Assembly: GCA_001899685.1 (NCBI GenBank)
Contig: MKWG01000037.1
Coordinates: forward strand, 121,777 to 185,776
DNA length: 64,000 bases
DNA from: Sphingobacteriales bacterium 44-15
GTDB lineage: Bacteria; Bacteroidota; Bacteroidia; Chitinophagales; Chitinophagaceae
Direction of reading: 5' to 3'
The translations under genes and the position numbers were made by a program. Positions 16,494 to 25,957 of this stretch are shown here, in pieces (the first letter of the stretch is position 1; the number at the start of each line of letters is the position of its first letter). The notes under the pieces were generated by a model, which did not search any database, had not been told where the DNA came from, and saw nothing but the letters and a program-made list of their open reading frames with translations.

Positions 16494-17297
16494 TCAAAAG
16501 TAAGAAGCGTCTAAAGCAGGGTTTGCTTTCTCATTTGCCTCTATATCCGTAAAAGAAGAGAGTATATCAGGTTTATTCTTTTGTACACACACCGTATGTT
16601 CATAATGCGCTGCGGGCTTACCGTCTTTGGTCCTTACTGTCCAGCCGTCTTTATCGTAATAAACATCTTTTTTACCCATATTGATCATTGGCTCGATCGC
16701 TATCACAAGGCCTTCTTTCATTTTAAGGCCGGTTCCACGCTTACCAAAGTTAGGCACCTGCGGTTCTTCATGAAGCTCTTTTCCCAATCCATGCCCTACC
16801 AGCTCCCGCACCACGCCATAACCGTATTTTTTTTCGGTGTGCTCCTGCACGGCGTATGCAATATCTCCAACCCTGTTGCCTGCAATAGCTTTTTCAACCC
16901 CTTTATATAAGGATTCTTTGGTGACCCTAAGCAATTGTTTTGCCTTGTCAGAAATTGTACCGACAGCAAAGGTATATGCACTGTCTCCATGATATCCGTT
17001 CATAAATACGCCAACGTCTACAGAAACAATATCCCCTTCTTTTATAGGAGTATCGTTGGGAAAACCATGTACAATAGCATCATTCACTGAAATGCAGCAG
17101 GTAAAGGGAAAACCTTTGTAATTTTTAAAAGAAGGCACACCGCCGTTATCACGGATATACTGCTCGGCCATGGTATCTACCTGTAGCGTAGTAACACCCG
17201 GCTTTAAAAAATTTGCCACCTCAGCTAAGGTGGCACTTACCAATAAACAACTTTTCCGGATTAAACCGATCTCATCATTTGTTTTATAATAAACCAT
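16494..17297 (-). CDS. map: methionine aminopeptidase, type I
   Basis: A 267-residue metallopeptidase that removes the initiator methionine from new proteins. The conserved features include SVNDAIVHGFP (with His), DIVSVDVGVFMNGYHGDSA with the two metal aspartates, GHGLGKELHEEPQVPNFG with His, and IAIEPMINMG with Glu. It lies 7 bases after secY at the 3' end of the spc ribosomal cluster. In many bacteria infA, rpmJ and the alpha operon come next, but here the cluster ends. Confidence 0.95.
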   Translation of the reverse strand: MVYYKTNDEIGLIRKSCLLVSATLAEVANFLKPGVTTLQVDTMAEQYIRDNGGVPSFKNYKGFPFTCCISVNDAIVHGFPNDTPIKEGDIVSVDVGVFMNGYHGDSAYTFAVGTISDKAKQLLRVTKESLYKGVEKAIAGNRVGDIAYAVQEHTEKKYGYGVVRELVGHGLGKELHEEPQVPNFGKRGTGLKMKEGLVIAIEPMINMGKKDVYYDKDGWTVRTKDGKPAAHYEHTVCVQKNKPDILSSFTDIEANEKANPALDASYF

Positions 17298-17304
17298 GTC
17301 AATA

Positions 17305-18645
17305 TCAGATAGAAACAGGTGATGATGTTTGTCTTCCCTGTATACGTCCGCTTTTCATCAAACCATCGTACTGGCGCATCAGCAAATGTGTTTCAATCTG
17401 CTGCAGCGTATCGAGGATCACGGCAACCATGATAAGCAGGGAGGTACCCCCAAAGAATGTTGCAAACTGCGGCGTAACACCGGCTCTGTGAACGATCCCG
17501 GGCAATATACCCACGATAGCGAGGAATATAGAGCCTGGCAGTGTAATACGGTCCATGATCTGCCCAATATAATCTGTTGTAGGCTGCCCTGGCTTAACAC
17601 CCGGGATAAAGCCATTGCTTTGCTTCAGGCTGTCTGCCACCTGCTTGGGGTTAAAGATTAACGCAGTATATAAGAAGGTAAATGCAATTACCATTACTCC
17701 ATAGATCAGCATATACCAGCCGTTACTATAGTCTGCAAATATTCTTGCTATACCTTTGCCCGTTTCAAAAGAAGTGAAGGAAAACAATGTAGGCAGGAAC
17801 ATGATCGCCTGCGCAAAAATGATAGGCATTACACCCGCCGCATTTACTTTCAGGGGAAGGAACTGCCTTGCACCGGTAAATTGCCGGTTACCCACAATTT
17901 GCTTGGCATAATTTACAGGTATCTTACGCACCCCCTGCACCAATACAATAAGCCCCAGTATGATAGCGATCAATAAAGCTATTTCAATCAAAAAGAATAT
18001 TAATCCGCCCCCGCCTTTTACCTGCTTTGCGCTGAACTCCTGTATGAGAGATTGTGGCAAGCGTGCCAGGATACCCACCATGATGATTATGGAAGTACCG
18101 TTCCCCAGCCCTTTATCCTGTATTTTTTCACCCAGCCACATTACAAACAGAGTGCCTGCTGTAAGCAATACTACGGTTGATATCCAGAAATAAGGCTGGT
18201 ATGCGGGGATAAGCGCTTCGCGGTTTTGATTGGTCAGGTAAGCTACGTAAGTGCCTGCCTGGAGAAAAGTAACTATCGCGGTAAGATATCTTGTCCACTG
18301 ATTGATCTTCTTTCTTCCGCTGTCACCCTCTTTCTGGATCTTTTGCATACTGGGCACCAGTATAGTCATGAGCTGCATAAAGATAGAAGCAGAGATATAT
18401 GGCATAATGCCCAGCCCGAGAATAGAAGCATTGGAGAATGCGCCGCCGGCAAAAGTATCAAACAAGCCAAGAAGCCCCTGACTTGCCTTTTGTGAGAAGG
18501 AAGCAAGCTTATTGGGATCAATACCAGGTAAAACGATATGCGTACCGAAGCGATATACCAACAACAGCAGCAAGGTTACCAGTATTTTGTCCCGCAGTTC
18601 CTCGATTGTCCAGATATTCCTCAGTGTCTGAATGAATTTCTTCAC
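17305..18645 (-). CDS. secY: preprotein translocase subunit SecY
   Basis: A 446-residue protein with ten predicted membrane helices that forms the Sec protein-conducting channel. N-terminal LRNIWTIEELRDKILVTL and the plug-proximal LGIMPYISASIFMQLM are typical, as is GTSIIIMVGILARLP in the middle. It follows rplO in the spc cluster and precedes map by 7 bases. A terminator-like hairpin sits between rplO and secY. Confidence 0.96.
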   Translation of the reverse strand: MKKFIQTLRNIWTIEELRDKILVTLLLLLVYRFGTHIVLPGIDPNKLASFSQKASQGLLGLFDTFAGGAFSNASILGLGIMPYISASIFMQLMTILVPSMQKIQKEGDSGRKKINQWTRYLTAIVTFLQAGTYVAYLTNQNREALIPAYQPYFWISTVVLLTAGTLFVMWLGEKIQDKGLGNGTSIIIMVGILARLPQSLIQEFSAKQVKGGGGLIFFLIEIALLIAIILGLIVLVQGVRKIPVNYAKQIVGNRQFTGARQFLPLKVNAAGVMPIIFAQAIMFLPTLFSFTSFETGKGIARIFADYSNGWYMLIYGVMVIAFTFLYTALIFNPKQVADSLKQSNGFIPGVKPGQPTTDYIGQIMDRITLPGSIFLAIVGILPGIVHRAGVTPQFATFFGGTSLLIMVAVILDTLQQIETHLLMRQYDGLMKSGRIQGRQTSSPVSI

Positions 18646-18674
18646 AAATAGTGCAATTTAAATTTGAGCCCAAA

Positions 18675-18700
18675 AGAAAAATAACGCATCCGTGATGCGT
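18675..18700 (-). terminator. hairpin and U-tract between rplO and secY
   Basis: On the minus strand ACGCATC-ACG-GATGCGT (7 bp, 18700-18684) is followed by TATTTTTC, the shape of a weak intrinsic terminator. It would reduce secY-map transcription relative to the ribosomal proteins upstream. Confidence 0.5.
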
Positions 18701-18718
18701 CATGCAAGGTAAGAAAAA

Positions 18719-19168
18719 TTACTTTACCAACTCAAGCGTGCCGCCTGCTGCCTCGATGGCGGATTTAGCCTTTTCACTTGCGGCATTTACCTTAAATGAA
18801 AGTTTGGTTTTCAGTTCGCCGTTACCGAGAATTTTCACGATCTCATTCTTTTTGATCAGCCCGTTCACATATAAACTTTCCTGGGAGATTTCCTGGAAAT
18901 TATATTTCTGGGAGAGCTGTTCTATCTGCCCGAGGTTAAATACTGCGTATTCTACCCTGTGCGGGTTTTTGAAGCCCCGCTTTGGCAAACGGCGCTGGAT
19001 AGGCATCTGGCCGCCTTCATGCGCCATTTTTATCTTGTAGCCGGTCCTGGACTGCTGACCTTTATTACCTTTGGTAGAAGTGCCTCCATGCCCGGAAGCT
19101 TCACCACGACCTAATCTCTTTTCATTGTGTGTAGCGCCTTTGGCAGGACGCAATTGATGCAGTTTCAT
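18719..19168 (-). CDS. rplO: 50S ribosomal protein L15 (uL15)
   Basis: A 149-residue large-subunit protein, close to the usual 144. The N-terminal GRGEASGHGGTSTKGNKGQQSR glycine- and arginine-rich extension inserts into 23S rRNA, and MPIQRRLPKRGF is conserved. It lies 79 bases after rpmD and before the rplO-secY hairpin. Confidence 0.96.
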   Translation of the reverse strand: MKLHQLRPAKGATHNEKRLGRGEASGHGGTSTKGNKGQQSRTGYKIKMAHEGGQMPIQRRLPKRGFKNPHRVEYAVFNLGQIEQLSQKYNFQEISQESLYVNGLIKKNEIVKILGNGELKTKLSFKVNAASEKAKSAIEAAGGTLELVK

Positions 19169-19247
19169 GTTTATCTTTTTTTACTCAACGCCCGGAAAAC
19201 GTCGGGCTCGCTTTTACAATTAAAAATTTGAAATTTCAAATCTGAAA

Positions 19248-19430
19248 TTACTTCACTTCTTCCACTTTCACCAGGTGATTCACCTTGGTCACCATTCCGA
19301 GAATTTGCGGAGTGGCTTCTACTTCCACAGAAGCGTTTATCTTTTTCAATCCCAGCGCTGCTATTGTCTTTTTCTGACGCTCAGGTCTGTCTATTATGCT
19401 TTTAACCTGGGTGATTTTGATTTTTGCCAT
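19248..19430 (-). CDS. rpmD: 50S ribosomal protein L30 (uL30)
   Basis: A 60-residue protein (family about 59) with [20 protein letters not shown] at the N-terminus and the ferredoxin-like fold pattern. It starts only 4 bases after the rpsE stop, consistent with translational coupling. The spacer downstream to rplO holds a TTTGAAA-type repeat. Confidence 0.94.
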   Translation of the reverse strand: MAKIKITQVKSIIDRPERQKKTIAALGLKKINASVEVEATPQILGMVTKVNHLVKVEEVK

Positions 19431-19434
19431 AATA

Positions 19435-19953
19435 TTATCCGTTAAAAACTTTTTTAAGAGCTATCCTTCTGTCTTTAGAAACCCCGATAGGTTCGCGCAA
19501 TTGCGACAAGGCTTTGAAAGTGGCTTTTACCACATTATGAGGGTTGGCTGAGCCCAGCGACTTTGCCAGTACGTCTGTAATGCCCGCGCTTTCCAGCACG
19601 GCACGCATACTGCCCCCGGCTATCACACCTGTACCATGAGCGGCAGGCTTGATAAGCACTTTGGCAGCGCCTTCCTTTGACCATTGGTCGTGCGGGATCG
19701 TACCTTTCATTACGGGTACTTTGATCAGGTTCTTTTTGGCATCATCAATCCCCTTCGAGATAGCCTGCTGCACTTCTTTTGCTTTTCCCAAACCATGACC
19801 AACCACGCCGTTTTCATTGCCAACAACTACCAATGCAGAAAAGCTGAAAGCACGTCCGCCTTTGGTGGTTTTAACCACTCGGTTGATAGCCACAACTTTT
19901 TCTTTGAATTCGATGTCGCCGGCTTTTACCTTGTTTGAATTTACTTTTGACAT
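19435..19953 (-). CDS. rpsE: 30S ribosomal protein S5 (uS5)
   Basis: A 172-residue small-subunit protein involved in translational accuracy. The double-stranded RNA-binding start [19 protein letters not shown] and the segment [19 protein letters not shown] are diagnostic. It follows rplR by 44 bases and precedes rpmD by 4. Confidence 0.96.
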   Translation of the reverse strand: MSKVNSNKVKAGDIEFKEKVVAINRVVKTTKGGRAFSFSALVVVGNENGVVGHGLGKAKEVQQAISKGIDDAKKNLIKVPVMKGTIPHDQWSKEGAAKVLIKPAAHGTGVIAGGSMRAVLESAGITDVLAKSLGSANPHNVVKATFKALSQLREPIGVSKDRRIALKKVFNG

Positions 19954-19997
19954 TATATAACTTGTTATTATAGTTATGATTCTTTTACCAGAAAATA

Positions 19998-20351
19998 TCA
20001 GAGTTGAAGACCGCCTTCCCGTGCACCTTCCGCTACTGCTTTAATACGTCCGTGATACAGGTATCCGCCACGGTCAAACACAGCAGCAGTGATGCCAAGC
20101 GCTGTAGCTTTTGTTGCAATAGCTTTCCCCACAAGCCCGCTAAGCGTTACTTTGGGCGCTTTCTGCGCCTGGATATCCTTATCTTTTGAAGAAGCGGCAG
20201 CAAGTGTTTTACCGGTTTCATCATCAATCAATTGCGCATATACATCAGTATTGCTTCTGAATACTGACAGCCTGGGCTTTTGCGATGTACCAGATATCTT
20301 TTTGCGGATATTATATCTGATCTTTTGTCTTCTGATAACTTTTGCGTCCAT
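19998..20351 (-). CDS. rplR: 50S ribosomal protein L18 (uL18)
   Basis: A 117-residue 5S rRNA-binding protein, the same length as the E. coli protein. [19 protein letters not shown] and the C-terminal [24 protein letters not shown] are the family signatures. It sits between rplF and rpsE in the spc order. Confidence 0.96.
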   Translation of the reverse strand: MDAKVIRRQKIRYNIRKKISGTSQKPRLSVFRSNTDVYAQLIDDETGKTLAAASSKDKDIQAQKAPKVTLSGLVGKAIATKATALGITAAVFDRGGYLYHGRIKAVAEGAREGGLQL

Positions 20352-20402
20352 GTTATTCTATTTTGGTCCCGATACTGCCGGGATTACTTACTTATTTAAA
20401 TT

Positions 20403-20957
20403 TTATTTACCGGCAGCCTTACCAGCTTTGCGACGTAATTGCTCACCCACGTATTTAACCCCTTTACCTTTATAAGGCTCAGGCTTGCGGAGGCTGCGCA
20501 ATTTAGCTGCCACCTGTCCCAGCAACTGTTTGTCTATCCCTTCCAGTGTAATGATAGGGTTCTGTCCCTTTTCCTGGGCAGTAGCTACCTTCAGCTCTTT
20601 AGGCACTTCAAAAACAATATTATGAGAATAACCAAGCGAAAGATCAAGCAGGTTACCCTGGTTGGTAGCTTTAAAACCCACACCTACCAGCTCCAGGTTC
20701 TTTTTATATCCTTCTGTTACACCTTTCACCATATTGGCTGTAATGGCGCGGTATAAACCGTGCAGGGCGCGATGACGTATCTGGTCAGTAGGGCGGCCGA
20801 AAGTTACTTCTCCTTCTTTTACTTCTACAGTAATATCGCGGTCTACCGACTGTTTCAGCTCACCTTTTGGCCCTTTTACTGTTACTATATTATCCCCACC
20901 CACATTTACTGTTACTCCTGACGGGATTACAACGGGCTGTTTACCTATACGAGACAT
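20403..20957 (-). CDS. rplF: 50S ribosomal protein L6 (uL6)
   Basis: A 184-residue protein with the MSRIGKQPVVIPSGVTV start and two repeated beta-rich domains. The C-terminal PEPYKGKGVKYVGEQLRRKAG is the RNA-binding signature. It lies 111 bases after rpsH; the spacer has AT-rich TTTGAAATTTAAA repeats and nothing else recognised. Confidence 0.96.
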   Translation of the reverse strand: MSRIGKQPVVIPSGVTVNVGGDNIVTVKGPKGELKQSVDRDITVEVKEGEVTFGRPTDQIRHRALHGLYRAITANMVKGVTEGYKKNLELVGVGFKATNQGNLLDLSLGYSHNIVFEVPKELKVATAQEKGQNPIITLEGIDKQLLGQVAAKLRSLRKPEPYKGKGVKYVGEQLRRKAGKAAGK

Positions 20958-21068
20958 GATAATTTGAAATTTAAAATTTTAGATTTGATATTTATTGCGA
21001 CCGGCTGAAAGTGTTCAGCTCCGTATAGAGAGCTTAAATTATCATTCAGCTTTTTACTGTCCGTTTAA

Positions 21069-21467
21069 TTAAGAGATATAGCAAAGCACCTCACCACCAA
21101 CATTCTGCACCTTTGCCTGCTTATCAGTCATTACTCCTTGGGAAGTGCTCACGATAGCAATGCCCAGTCCATTCATCACACGCTTAAAATCTGCGGGTTT
21201 GGAATACTGGCGCAGACCCGGGCGGCTGACCCTTTCGAGCGACCTGATAGCAGGCTGCCTGGTTTGCGCATCGTATTTCAACGCGATCTTGATCACTCCC
21301 TGCTTATTATCATCTTCAAACTTATATTTCAGAATGTAACCCTGATCATACAGTATTTCTGTAATACGTTTTTTAAGGTTAGAAGCCGGGATTTCCACAA
21401 TACGATGACCAGCCATCTGTGCATTACGCACTCTTGTGAGAAAATCTGCAATAGGATCTGTTACCAT
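21069..21467 (-). CDS. rpsH: 30S ribosomal protein S8 (uS8)
   Basis: A 132-residue 16S rRNA-binding protein. MVTDPIADFLTRVRNA at the N-terminus and STSQGVMTDKQAKVQNVGGE at the C-terminus are diagnostic. In E. coli S8 autoregulates the spc operon; no leader for it was recognised here. Confidence 0.96.
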   Translation of the reverse strand: MVTDPIADFLTRVRNAQMAGHRIVEIPASNLKKRITEILYDQGYILKYKFEDDNKQGVIKIALKYDAQTRQPAIRSLERVSRPGLRQYSKPADFKRVMNGLGIAIVSTSQGVMTDKQAKVQNVGGEVLCYIS

Positions 21468-21491
21468 TTTTATGAATTAATCAGTTGAAAA

Positions 21492-21534
21492 TTTAATTTT
21501 TATTCAATTTGAAATTTCAAATTTGAAACTTCAA
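21492..21534. repeat. TTTGAAA-type palindromic spacer repeat
   Basis: ATTTGAAATTTCAAATTTGAAAC sits between rpsH and rpsN. The same TTTGAAA/TTTCAAA heptad alternation appears at 19222-19247, 25886-25908, 35375-35398, 37425-37500, 38537-38570 and 56305-56336, mostly just before start codons or after stops. Confidence 0.6.
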
Positions 21535-21538
21535 ATGA

Positions 21539-21808
21539 TTACCAGCTTGCTTTCTTTACACCGGGTATGATGCCATTCAACGCCATATCGCGGAATGCCA
21601 CTCTTGATAATCCGAAATAACGGATATACCCCCTGGGACGCCCGGACACCTGGCAGCGGTTTTTCAAACGTACTTTAGATGAGTTTTTAGGCAACGCATC
21701 AAGCGCTTTCCAATCGCCTTCCGCTTTAAGGGCTGCACGCTTTTCAGCATACTGCTCCACTAAACGTTCTCTTTTTCTTTGTCTGGCTTTTACTGATTCT
21801 TTTGCCAT
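21539..21808 (-). CDS. rpsN: 30S ribosomal protein S14 (uS14)
   Basis: An 89-residue form without the CxxC zinc motifs, shorter than the 101-residue E. coli protein. [20 protein letters not shown] at the start and [23 protein letters not shown] are typical. It assembles into the small-subunit head and lies between rplE and rpsH. Confidence 0.95.
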   Translation of the reverse strand: MAKESVKARQRKRERLVEQYAEKRAALKAEGDWKALDALPKNSSKVRLKNRCQVSGRPRGYIRYFGLSRVAFRDMALNGIIPGVKKASW

Positions 21809-21881
21809 ATTAATTTGATTCTTATGATTACAATTTCAAAACCCGTTGATTAACCGGGATTTTGATATTTAATTTCCGGTT

Positions 21882-22451
21882 TTAGTCCTTTTTTGCATTT
21901 TTGAAAGGCATACCCAGTTCTTTCAGCAGTTCGTACGCTTCCTCATTGGTATTTGCCGAAGTAACAAAAGTGATATCAAGACCAGTGATCTTATTCACTT
22001 TGTCAATATCTATTTCGGGAAAAATGATCTGCTCTGTAATACCGAGCGTATAGTTACCGCGCCCGTCAAAAGCTTTTTCATTAATGCCCCTGAAGTCGCG
22101 CACACGGGGTAAAGCCGCAGAGATCAGGCGATCCATGAATTCATACATTTTTACTCCCCGCAGCGTTACCCTTGCACCGATCGGAACGCCTTTACGAAGC
22201 TTAAAGTTGGAAATATCTTTTCGTGATACTGTTGCAACAGGCTTCTGACCGGTAATGGTAGCCAGCTCTTCCACTGCAATATCAACCAGCTTTTTGTCGT
22301 TCACTGCCCCGTTTACCCCACGGTTCAGGCAAATTTTTTCCAACTCAGGAACCTGCATGATGCTTTTGTATCCAAAGCGCTTCATCAACGCCGGTACAAC
22401 ATCCTTCCTGTACTTTTCAGCTAACCTCGGAGAATATTTTGTAGTGCTCAT
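21882..22451 (-). CDS. rplE: 50S ribosomal protein L5 (uL5)
   Basis: A 189-residue 5S rRNA-binding protein. The segments [15 protein letters not shown] and [15 protein letters not shown], and the C-terminal [22 protein letters not shown], are conserved. It lies 48 bases after rplX. Confidence 0.96.
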   Translation of the reverse strand: MSTTKYSPRLAEKYRKDVVPALMKRFGYKSIMQVPELEKICLNRGVNGAVNDKKLVDIAVEELATITGQKPVATVSRKDISNFKLRKGVPIGARVTLRGVKMYEFMDRLISAALPRVRDFRGINEKAFDGRGNYTLGITEQIIFPEIDIDKVNKITGLDITFVTSANTNEEAYELLKELGMPFKNAKKD

Positions 22452-22499
22452 CTTGTCTTATTTTATTACACGTATCTTTTCAGATCGTTAAAAAATGAA

Positions 22500-22835
22500 T
22501 TAAACTGTTGCGCCGGATTTTTTTGAAGTACGAACCAGCTTACCGTTTTCCCTTTCACGCTTTACTTTAGCAGCTTCACCTTTTTTTGCATCCCAAAGCA
22601 TAACATTGCTGATGTGAATAGGAGCTTCCTTTTTTACCAGCCCGCCCTTTGTATTCTGAGCAGAGGGCTTGGTATGACGGGTAATGATATTGGCGCCTTC
22701 CACCACCACACGACCCTTATCAGGGAATACTTCCAGCACCTTGCGGGGCTTTTTTACATCCTTATCGTCACCGGCAATGATCACTACTGAATCGCCTTTC
22801 TTAATGTTAAACTTGGGTTTAAATCTTGTGCTCAT
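22500..22835 (-). CDS. rplX: 50S ribosomal protein L24 (uL24)
   Basis: A 111-residue protein with an N-terminal KOW motif (IKKGDSVVIIAGDDKDVKKPRKVLEVFP) that starts large-subunit assembly. KVVVEGANIITRH-type sequence is present as VVVEGANIITRHTKPS. Standard position between rplN and rplE. Confidence 0.96.
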   Translation of the reverse strand: MSTRFKPKFNIKKGDSVVIIAGDDKDVKKPRKVLEVFPDKGRVVVEGANIITRHTKPSAQNTKGGLVKKEAPIHISNVMLWDAKKGEAAKVKRERENGKLVRTSKKSGATV

Positions 22836-22856
22836 TTTTATTTCGCTTTTGGCTGC

Positions 22857-22923
22857 CAGCTATCAGCTATCAGCCGATTAAGTTTATATTTCATATTCGC
22901 TAAAAGCTGATAGCTGATAGCTG
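22857..22923. repeat. AGCTGAT heptad inverted repeat between rplX and rplN
   Basis: Two to three AGCTATC units (22857-22874) face their exact complement, built from AGCTGAT units (22906-22923), giving an 18-bp perfect stem with a 31-base loop. It fills nearly the whole spacer inside the ribosomal operon, so every full-length mRNA would carry this hairpin. Confidence 0.85.
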
Positions 22924-22929
22924 AATGCT

Positions 22930-23298
22930 CTATAATACCTCAGGCGCAAGAGATACAATTTTCATATATCCTTTATCGCGCAGTTCCCTGGCTACCGGTC
23001 CGAAGATACGGGTACCTCTTGGCTCGTCTGCCTGGTTGAGCAGCACTACCGCATTATCGTCGAAGCGGATATAAGAACCATCTTTACGACGCAGCTTGTT
23101 TTTAGTACGAACGATCACTGCTTTTGTAACGGTTCCTTTTTTTATGCCGCCGGCAGGGATGGCGTCTTTAACTGTTACAACGATCTTGTCGCCGATCTTT
23201 GCATAATCCTGTCCGCTGTTTCCCAGCACCCGAATACAAAGCACCTCTTTCGCACCGCTGTTATCTGCTACATTTAACCTGCTTTCTTGCTGAATCAT
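22930..23298 (-). CDS. rplN: 50S ribosomal protein L14 (uL14)
   Basis: A 122-residue protein, the standard length. [19 protein letters not shown] at the start and [16 protein letters not shown] at the end are diagnostic. AGCTGAT-type hairpins flank it on both sides. Confidence 0.97.
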   Translation of the reverse strand: MIQQESRLNVADNSGAKEVLCIRVLGNSGQDYAKIGDKIVVTVKDAIPAGGIKKGTVTKAVIVRTKNKLRRKDGSYIRFDDNAVVLLNQADEPRGTRIFGPVARELRDKGYMKIVSLAPEVL

Positions 23299-23312
23299 TT
23301 TATTTGGCTTTT

Positions 23313-23388
23313 GGCTGTCAGCTTTGAGCTGTCAGCATTTATACAATTTAATAGTGTCCAACCCAGCTGATAGCTGATAGCTGACAGC
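23313..23388. repeat. AGCTGAT/AGCTGTC heptad inverted repeat between rplN and rpsQ
   Basis: GGCTGTCAGCT at the left edge pairs with AGCTGACAGC at the right edge (10 bp), with further AGCTGAT units between. It is a second, diverged copy of the hairpin at 22857-22923, one gene away. Confidence 0.75.
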
Positions 23389-23393
23389 TTTTC

Positions 23394-23651
23394 TTATTTC
23401 GCTTTCTCAACTACTTCCACCAGGCGCCAGCGCTTTGTTTTGCTCAGCGGACGTGATTCCATGATTTTCACGGTATCACCAACGCCACACTCATTCTTTT
23501 CATCATGGGCGTGGAACTTGGTAGTCTTTTTTACGAACTTACCATAGATAGGGTGCTTTACTTTGATCTCAATTGCAACGGTAACGGTTTTATCCATCCT
23601 GTTGCTGGTTACCACCCCGGTCTTTGTTTTACGCAAATTTCTTTCAGCCAT
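23394..23651 (-). CDS. rpsQ: 30S ribosomal protein S17 (uS17)
   Basis: An 85-residue OB-fold 16S rRNA-binding protein. [21 protein letters not shown] at the start and [20 protein letters not shown] at the end are typical. It starts 5 bases after the rpmC stop. Confidence 0.96.
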   Translation of the reverse strand: MAERNLRKTKTGVVTSNRMDKTVTVAIEIKVKHPIYGKFVKKTTKFHAHDEKNECGVGDTVKIMESRPLSKTKRWRLVEVVEKAK

Positions 23652-23656
23652 TGTAT

Positions 23657-23863
23657 TTAGCTTTTAGCTTTTTTCTTTAATTCAGTTTTCAACCTTGCAA
23701 TATCCCTGCGAAGCGACTTGATGCTCATCGGGTTTTCCAATGGCGAAGTAGCATGCGCGAATTTTAATTTCTTGAGACGCAACTCGTCTTCATTGATCCG
23801 TGCCTGCAGATCCGCTTCGTTCAACCCATTCAGGCTACTGATAAATTCAGCTTTCTTTGACAT
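23657..23863 (-). CDS. rpmC: 50S ribosomal protein L29 (uL29)
   Basis: A 68-residue two-helix protein near the nascent-peptide exit. The conserved core is [20 protein letters not shown]. It lies 28 bases after rplP and 5 before rpsQ. Confidence 0.94.
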   Translation of the reverse strand: MSKKAEFISSLNGLNEADLQARINEDELRLKKLKFAHATSPLENPMSIKSLRRDIARLKTELKKKAKS

Positions 23864-23891
23864 TACTATTCAGTTTGAAAATTAAAAACGT

Positions 23892-24311
23892 TTATCCTGC
23901 GTAATCGCGGCGGACAATAAATTGTGTTTTAATAGGCAGTTTAGCTGCGGCCAACTGCATTGCCTCTCTCGCTACCTGCTCCGGAACTCCGTCAGCTTCG
24001 AATATGATACGCCCCGGTTCTACTACCGCAGCCCAGAATTCTGGATTACCTTTACCTTTACCCATCCTCACTTCCGCAGGCTTACGGGTAATAGGCTTAT
24101 CAGGAAATATACGGATCCACACGTTACCTTCACGCTTCATAGCACGCGTCATAGCCTGACGGGCAGATTCGATCTGGCGGTTGGTAAGCCAGATCGGCTC
24201 CTGGGCCTTCAGTGCAAATGAACCAAAAGAAATGGTTGAACCACGCTTGGCTACTTCCCTGATACGTCCTTTCTGCGCTTTTCTGTGTTTTGTTCTCTTC
24301 GGCTGTAACAT
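23892..24311 (-). CDS. rplP: 50S ribosomal protein L16 (uL16)
   Basis: A 139-residue protein at the A site of the large subunit. [16 protein letters not shown] at the start, [20 protein letters not shown] and [18 protein letters not shown] are diagnostic. Confidence 0.97.
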   Translation of the reverse strand: MLQPKRTKHRKAQKGRIREVAKRGSTISFGSFALKAQEPIWLTNRQIESARQAMTRAMKREGNVWIRIFPDKPITRKPAEVRMGKGKGNPEFWAAVVEPGRIIFEADGVPEQVAREAMQLAAAKLPIKTQFIVRRDYAG

Positions 24312-24343
24312 TATATTACAATTTGAAAATTTTAAATATTGTT

Positions 24344-24375
24344 CTTACCACTTATCACTTATCACATACCACTTA
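24344..24375. repeat. CTTATCA heptad repeat between rplP and rpsC
   Basis: CTTACCA-CTTATCA-CTTATCA-CATACCA-CTTAAAA, all in 7-bp phase, lies just downstream of the rpsC stop on the minus strand. Similar CTTACCA/CTTATCA series occur at 13420-13446, 25917-25950 and 50658-50690. Confidence 0.65.
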
Positions 24376-24380
24376 AAAAA

Positions 24381-25175
24381 CTATCTCCTGTCTCCGCCTC
24401 TTCTATCTCTATCCCCGCCTCTTCTGTCTCCGCCTCTTCTATCCCCGCCTCTGTCCCTGTCACCACCTCTTCTGTCATCACGGCGTCCTTCATTCATTCC
24501 TCCTTCTGCCTTTCCGTCTATAATATTAGGATTCAGGTCTCTTTTGCTAAGCACTTCTCCTTTACAGATCCATACTTTAATACCGATCTTTCCATATACT
24601 GTCAGTGCAAATACATTCGCATAATCAATTTCCATACGGAAAGTATGCAAAGGCACGCGTCCCTGCTTGATCTCTTCTGTACGGGCAATTTCAGCGCCGC
24701 CCAAACGTCCGCTAACCTTTACTTTAATTCCTTCAGCACCCATACGAAGCGCGGAAGCTATTGACAATTTGATAGCACGCTTATAATTGATACGGTTTTC
24801 TATTTGCCTTGCAATAGTGTCGGCTACGATATTTGCATCCAGCTCGGGGCGGCGAACCTGCAGAATATTGATCTGCACATCTTCCTTCCCGGTAAGCTTT
24901 TTCAATTCTTCTTTGATATGGTCAACTTCTCCGCCGCCCTTACCAATGATAATACCAGGTTTGGAGGTATGAATGGTAACGATCAGCTTATTCAGCGTAC
25001 GCTCAATTACGATTTTGGAAATACCACCTTTGTTGATACGGGCATTCAGGTAAGTTCTGATCTTGTTGTCTTCAATCAGCTTTTTAGAGAAATCTCTTTT
25101 GCTGCCGTACCAGTTGCTTTCCCAACCGCGGATGATCCCTAACCTGTTACCAATTGGATTTGCTTTCTGACCCAT
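24381..25175 (-). CDS. rpsC: 30S ribosomal protein S3 (uS3) with arginine/glycine-rich tail
   Basis: A 264-residue protein, about 30 residues longer than the E. coli form. N-terminal [20 protein letters not shown], the KH-domain [19 protein letters not shown] and [26 protein letters not shown] are diagnostic. The extra C-terminus (about residues 229-264) is built from [12 protein letters not shown] units encoded by a tandem 12-15 bp DNA repeat. Tails rich in Arg and Gly on S3 are seen in this phylum; here the repeat invites length variation. It precedes rplP by 69 bases. Confidence 0.96.
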   Translation of the reverse strand: MGQKANPIGNRLGIIRGWESNWYGSKRDFSKKLIEDNKIRTYLNARINKGGISKIVIERTLNKLIVTIHTSKPGIIIGKGGGEVDHIKEELKKLTGKEDVQINILQVRRPELDANIVADTIARQIENRINYKRAIKLSIASALRMGAEGIKVKVSGRLGGAEIARTEEIKQGRVPLHTFRMEIDYANVFALTVYGKIGIKVWICKGEVLSKRDLNPNIIDGKAEGGMNEGRRDDRRGGDRDRGGDRRGGDRRGGDRDRRGGDRR

Positions 25176-25198
25176 GTTTATTATTTGAATATTTTCAC

Positions 25199-25543
25199 TT
25201 ATTGTTTCTGGTCAACAATTACAGTTACATGATTGCTGCGTTTACGCACCCTGTAAGCCCTTCCCTGCGGAGCAGGCAGCATTCTTTTCAGCACCCTGCC
25301 GCCATCCACAAAAATTGTTTTTACCAGCAGCCCGCTGTCTGCTGCGCTTTTCCCATCATTCGCCTGTTCCCAGTTGCTTACCGCGCTGCGCAGTAATTTG
25401 TACAGGGGAGTAGAAGAATGCTGGGGATGATGTTCCAGTATTGACAAAGCTTTCTCTACATCCATTCCGCGGACTACGTCTGCCAGCAAACGCATTTTGC
25501 GGGGAGAGGTAGGATAGTTTCTGAGTTTTGCTACTGCTTCCAT
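25199..25543 (-). CDS. rplV: 50S ribosomal protein L22 (uL22)
   Basis: A 114-residue protein lining the peptide exit tunnel. I start at the ATG at 25543 ([20 protein letters not shown]); the frame is open to 25573, but the extra residues come from the TGTAACC heptad repeat. The C-terminal [17 protein letters not shown] is diagnostic. Confidence 0.94.
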   Translation of the reverse strand: MEAVAKLRNYPTSPRKMRLLADVVRGMDVEKALSILEHHPQHSSTPLYKLLRSAVSNWEQANDGKSAADSGLLVKTIFVDGGRVLKRMLPAPQGRAYRVRKRSNHVTVIVDQKQ

Positions 25544-25572
25544 TATTTTATAATTTCTGGTTGCAGGCTCCA

Positions 25573-25601
25573 TGTAACTTGTAACCTGTAACCTGTAACT
25601 G
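25573..25601. repeat. TGTAACC heptad repeat
   Basis: TGTAACT-TGTAACC-TGTAACC-TGTAACT in exact 7-bp phase lies between rpsS and rplV. It creates a false N-terminal extension of rplV if the longest frame is used. Confidence 0.75.
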
Positions 25602-25606
25602 TTTTA

Positions 25607-25879
25607 TTACGCTATTTTCTTACTTGAGTGTCCTTTAAAGTTCCTGGTTGGTGCAAACTCACCCAGCTTGTGTCCTACCATAAACTCGGTAACATATACC
25701 GGTATGAATTTATTACCGTTGTGCACCGCGAAAGTGTTACCCACGAAATCCGGAGTAATCGTTGAGCGGCGGCTCCAGGTTTTGATCACACCTTTTTTTG
25801 CTTTTCCTTCGTTCATAGCAAGTACCTTTTTCTCAAGGTAATCTGCTACATAAGGGCCTTTTTTAATTGAACGAGCCAT
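25607..25879 (-). CDS. rpsS: 30S ribosomal protein S19 (uS19)
   Basis: A 90-residue small-subunit head protein. [19 protein letters not shown] and [20 protein letters not shown] are diagnostic. Standard place between rplB and rplV. Confidence 0.97.
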   Translation of the reverse strand: MARSIKKGPYVADYLEKKVLAMNEGKAKKGVIKTWSRRSTITPDFVGNTFAVHNGNKFIPVYVTEFMVGHKLGEFAPTRNFKGHSSKKIA

Positions 25880-25883
25880 ATCT

Positions 25884-25955
25884 TAATTTGAAATTTGAAA
25901 TTTGAAATTGCTGATTTACTTACTTATCACTTACCCCTTACTACTTACCACTATT
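25884..25955. repeat. TTTGAAA and CTTATCA heptad repeats between rpsS and rplB
   Basis: TTTGAAA-TTTGAAA-TTTGAAA is followed by CTTATCA-CTTACCC-CTTACTA-CTTACCA, two different units that both keep a 7-bp period, in one 78-base spacer. Confidence 0.7.
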
Positions 25956-25957
25956 TT

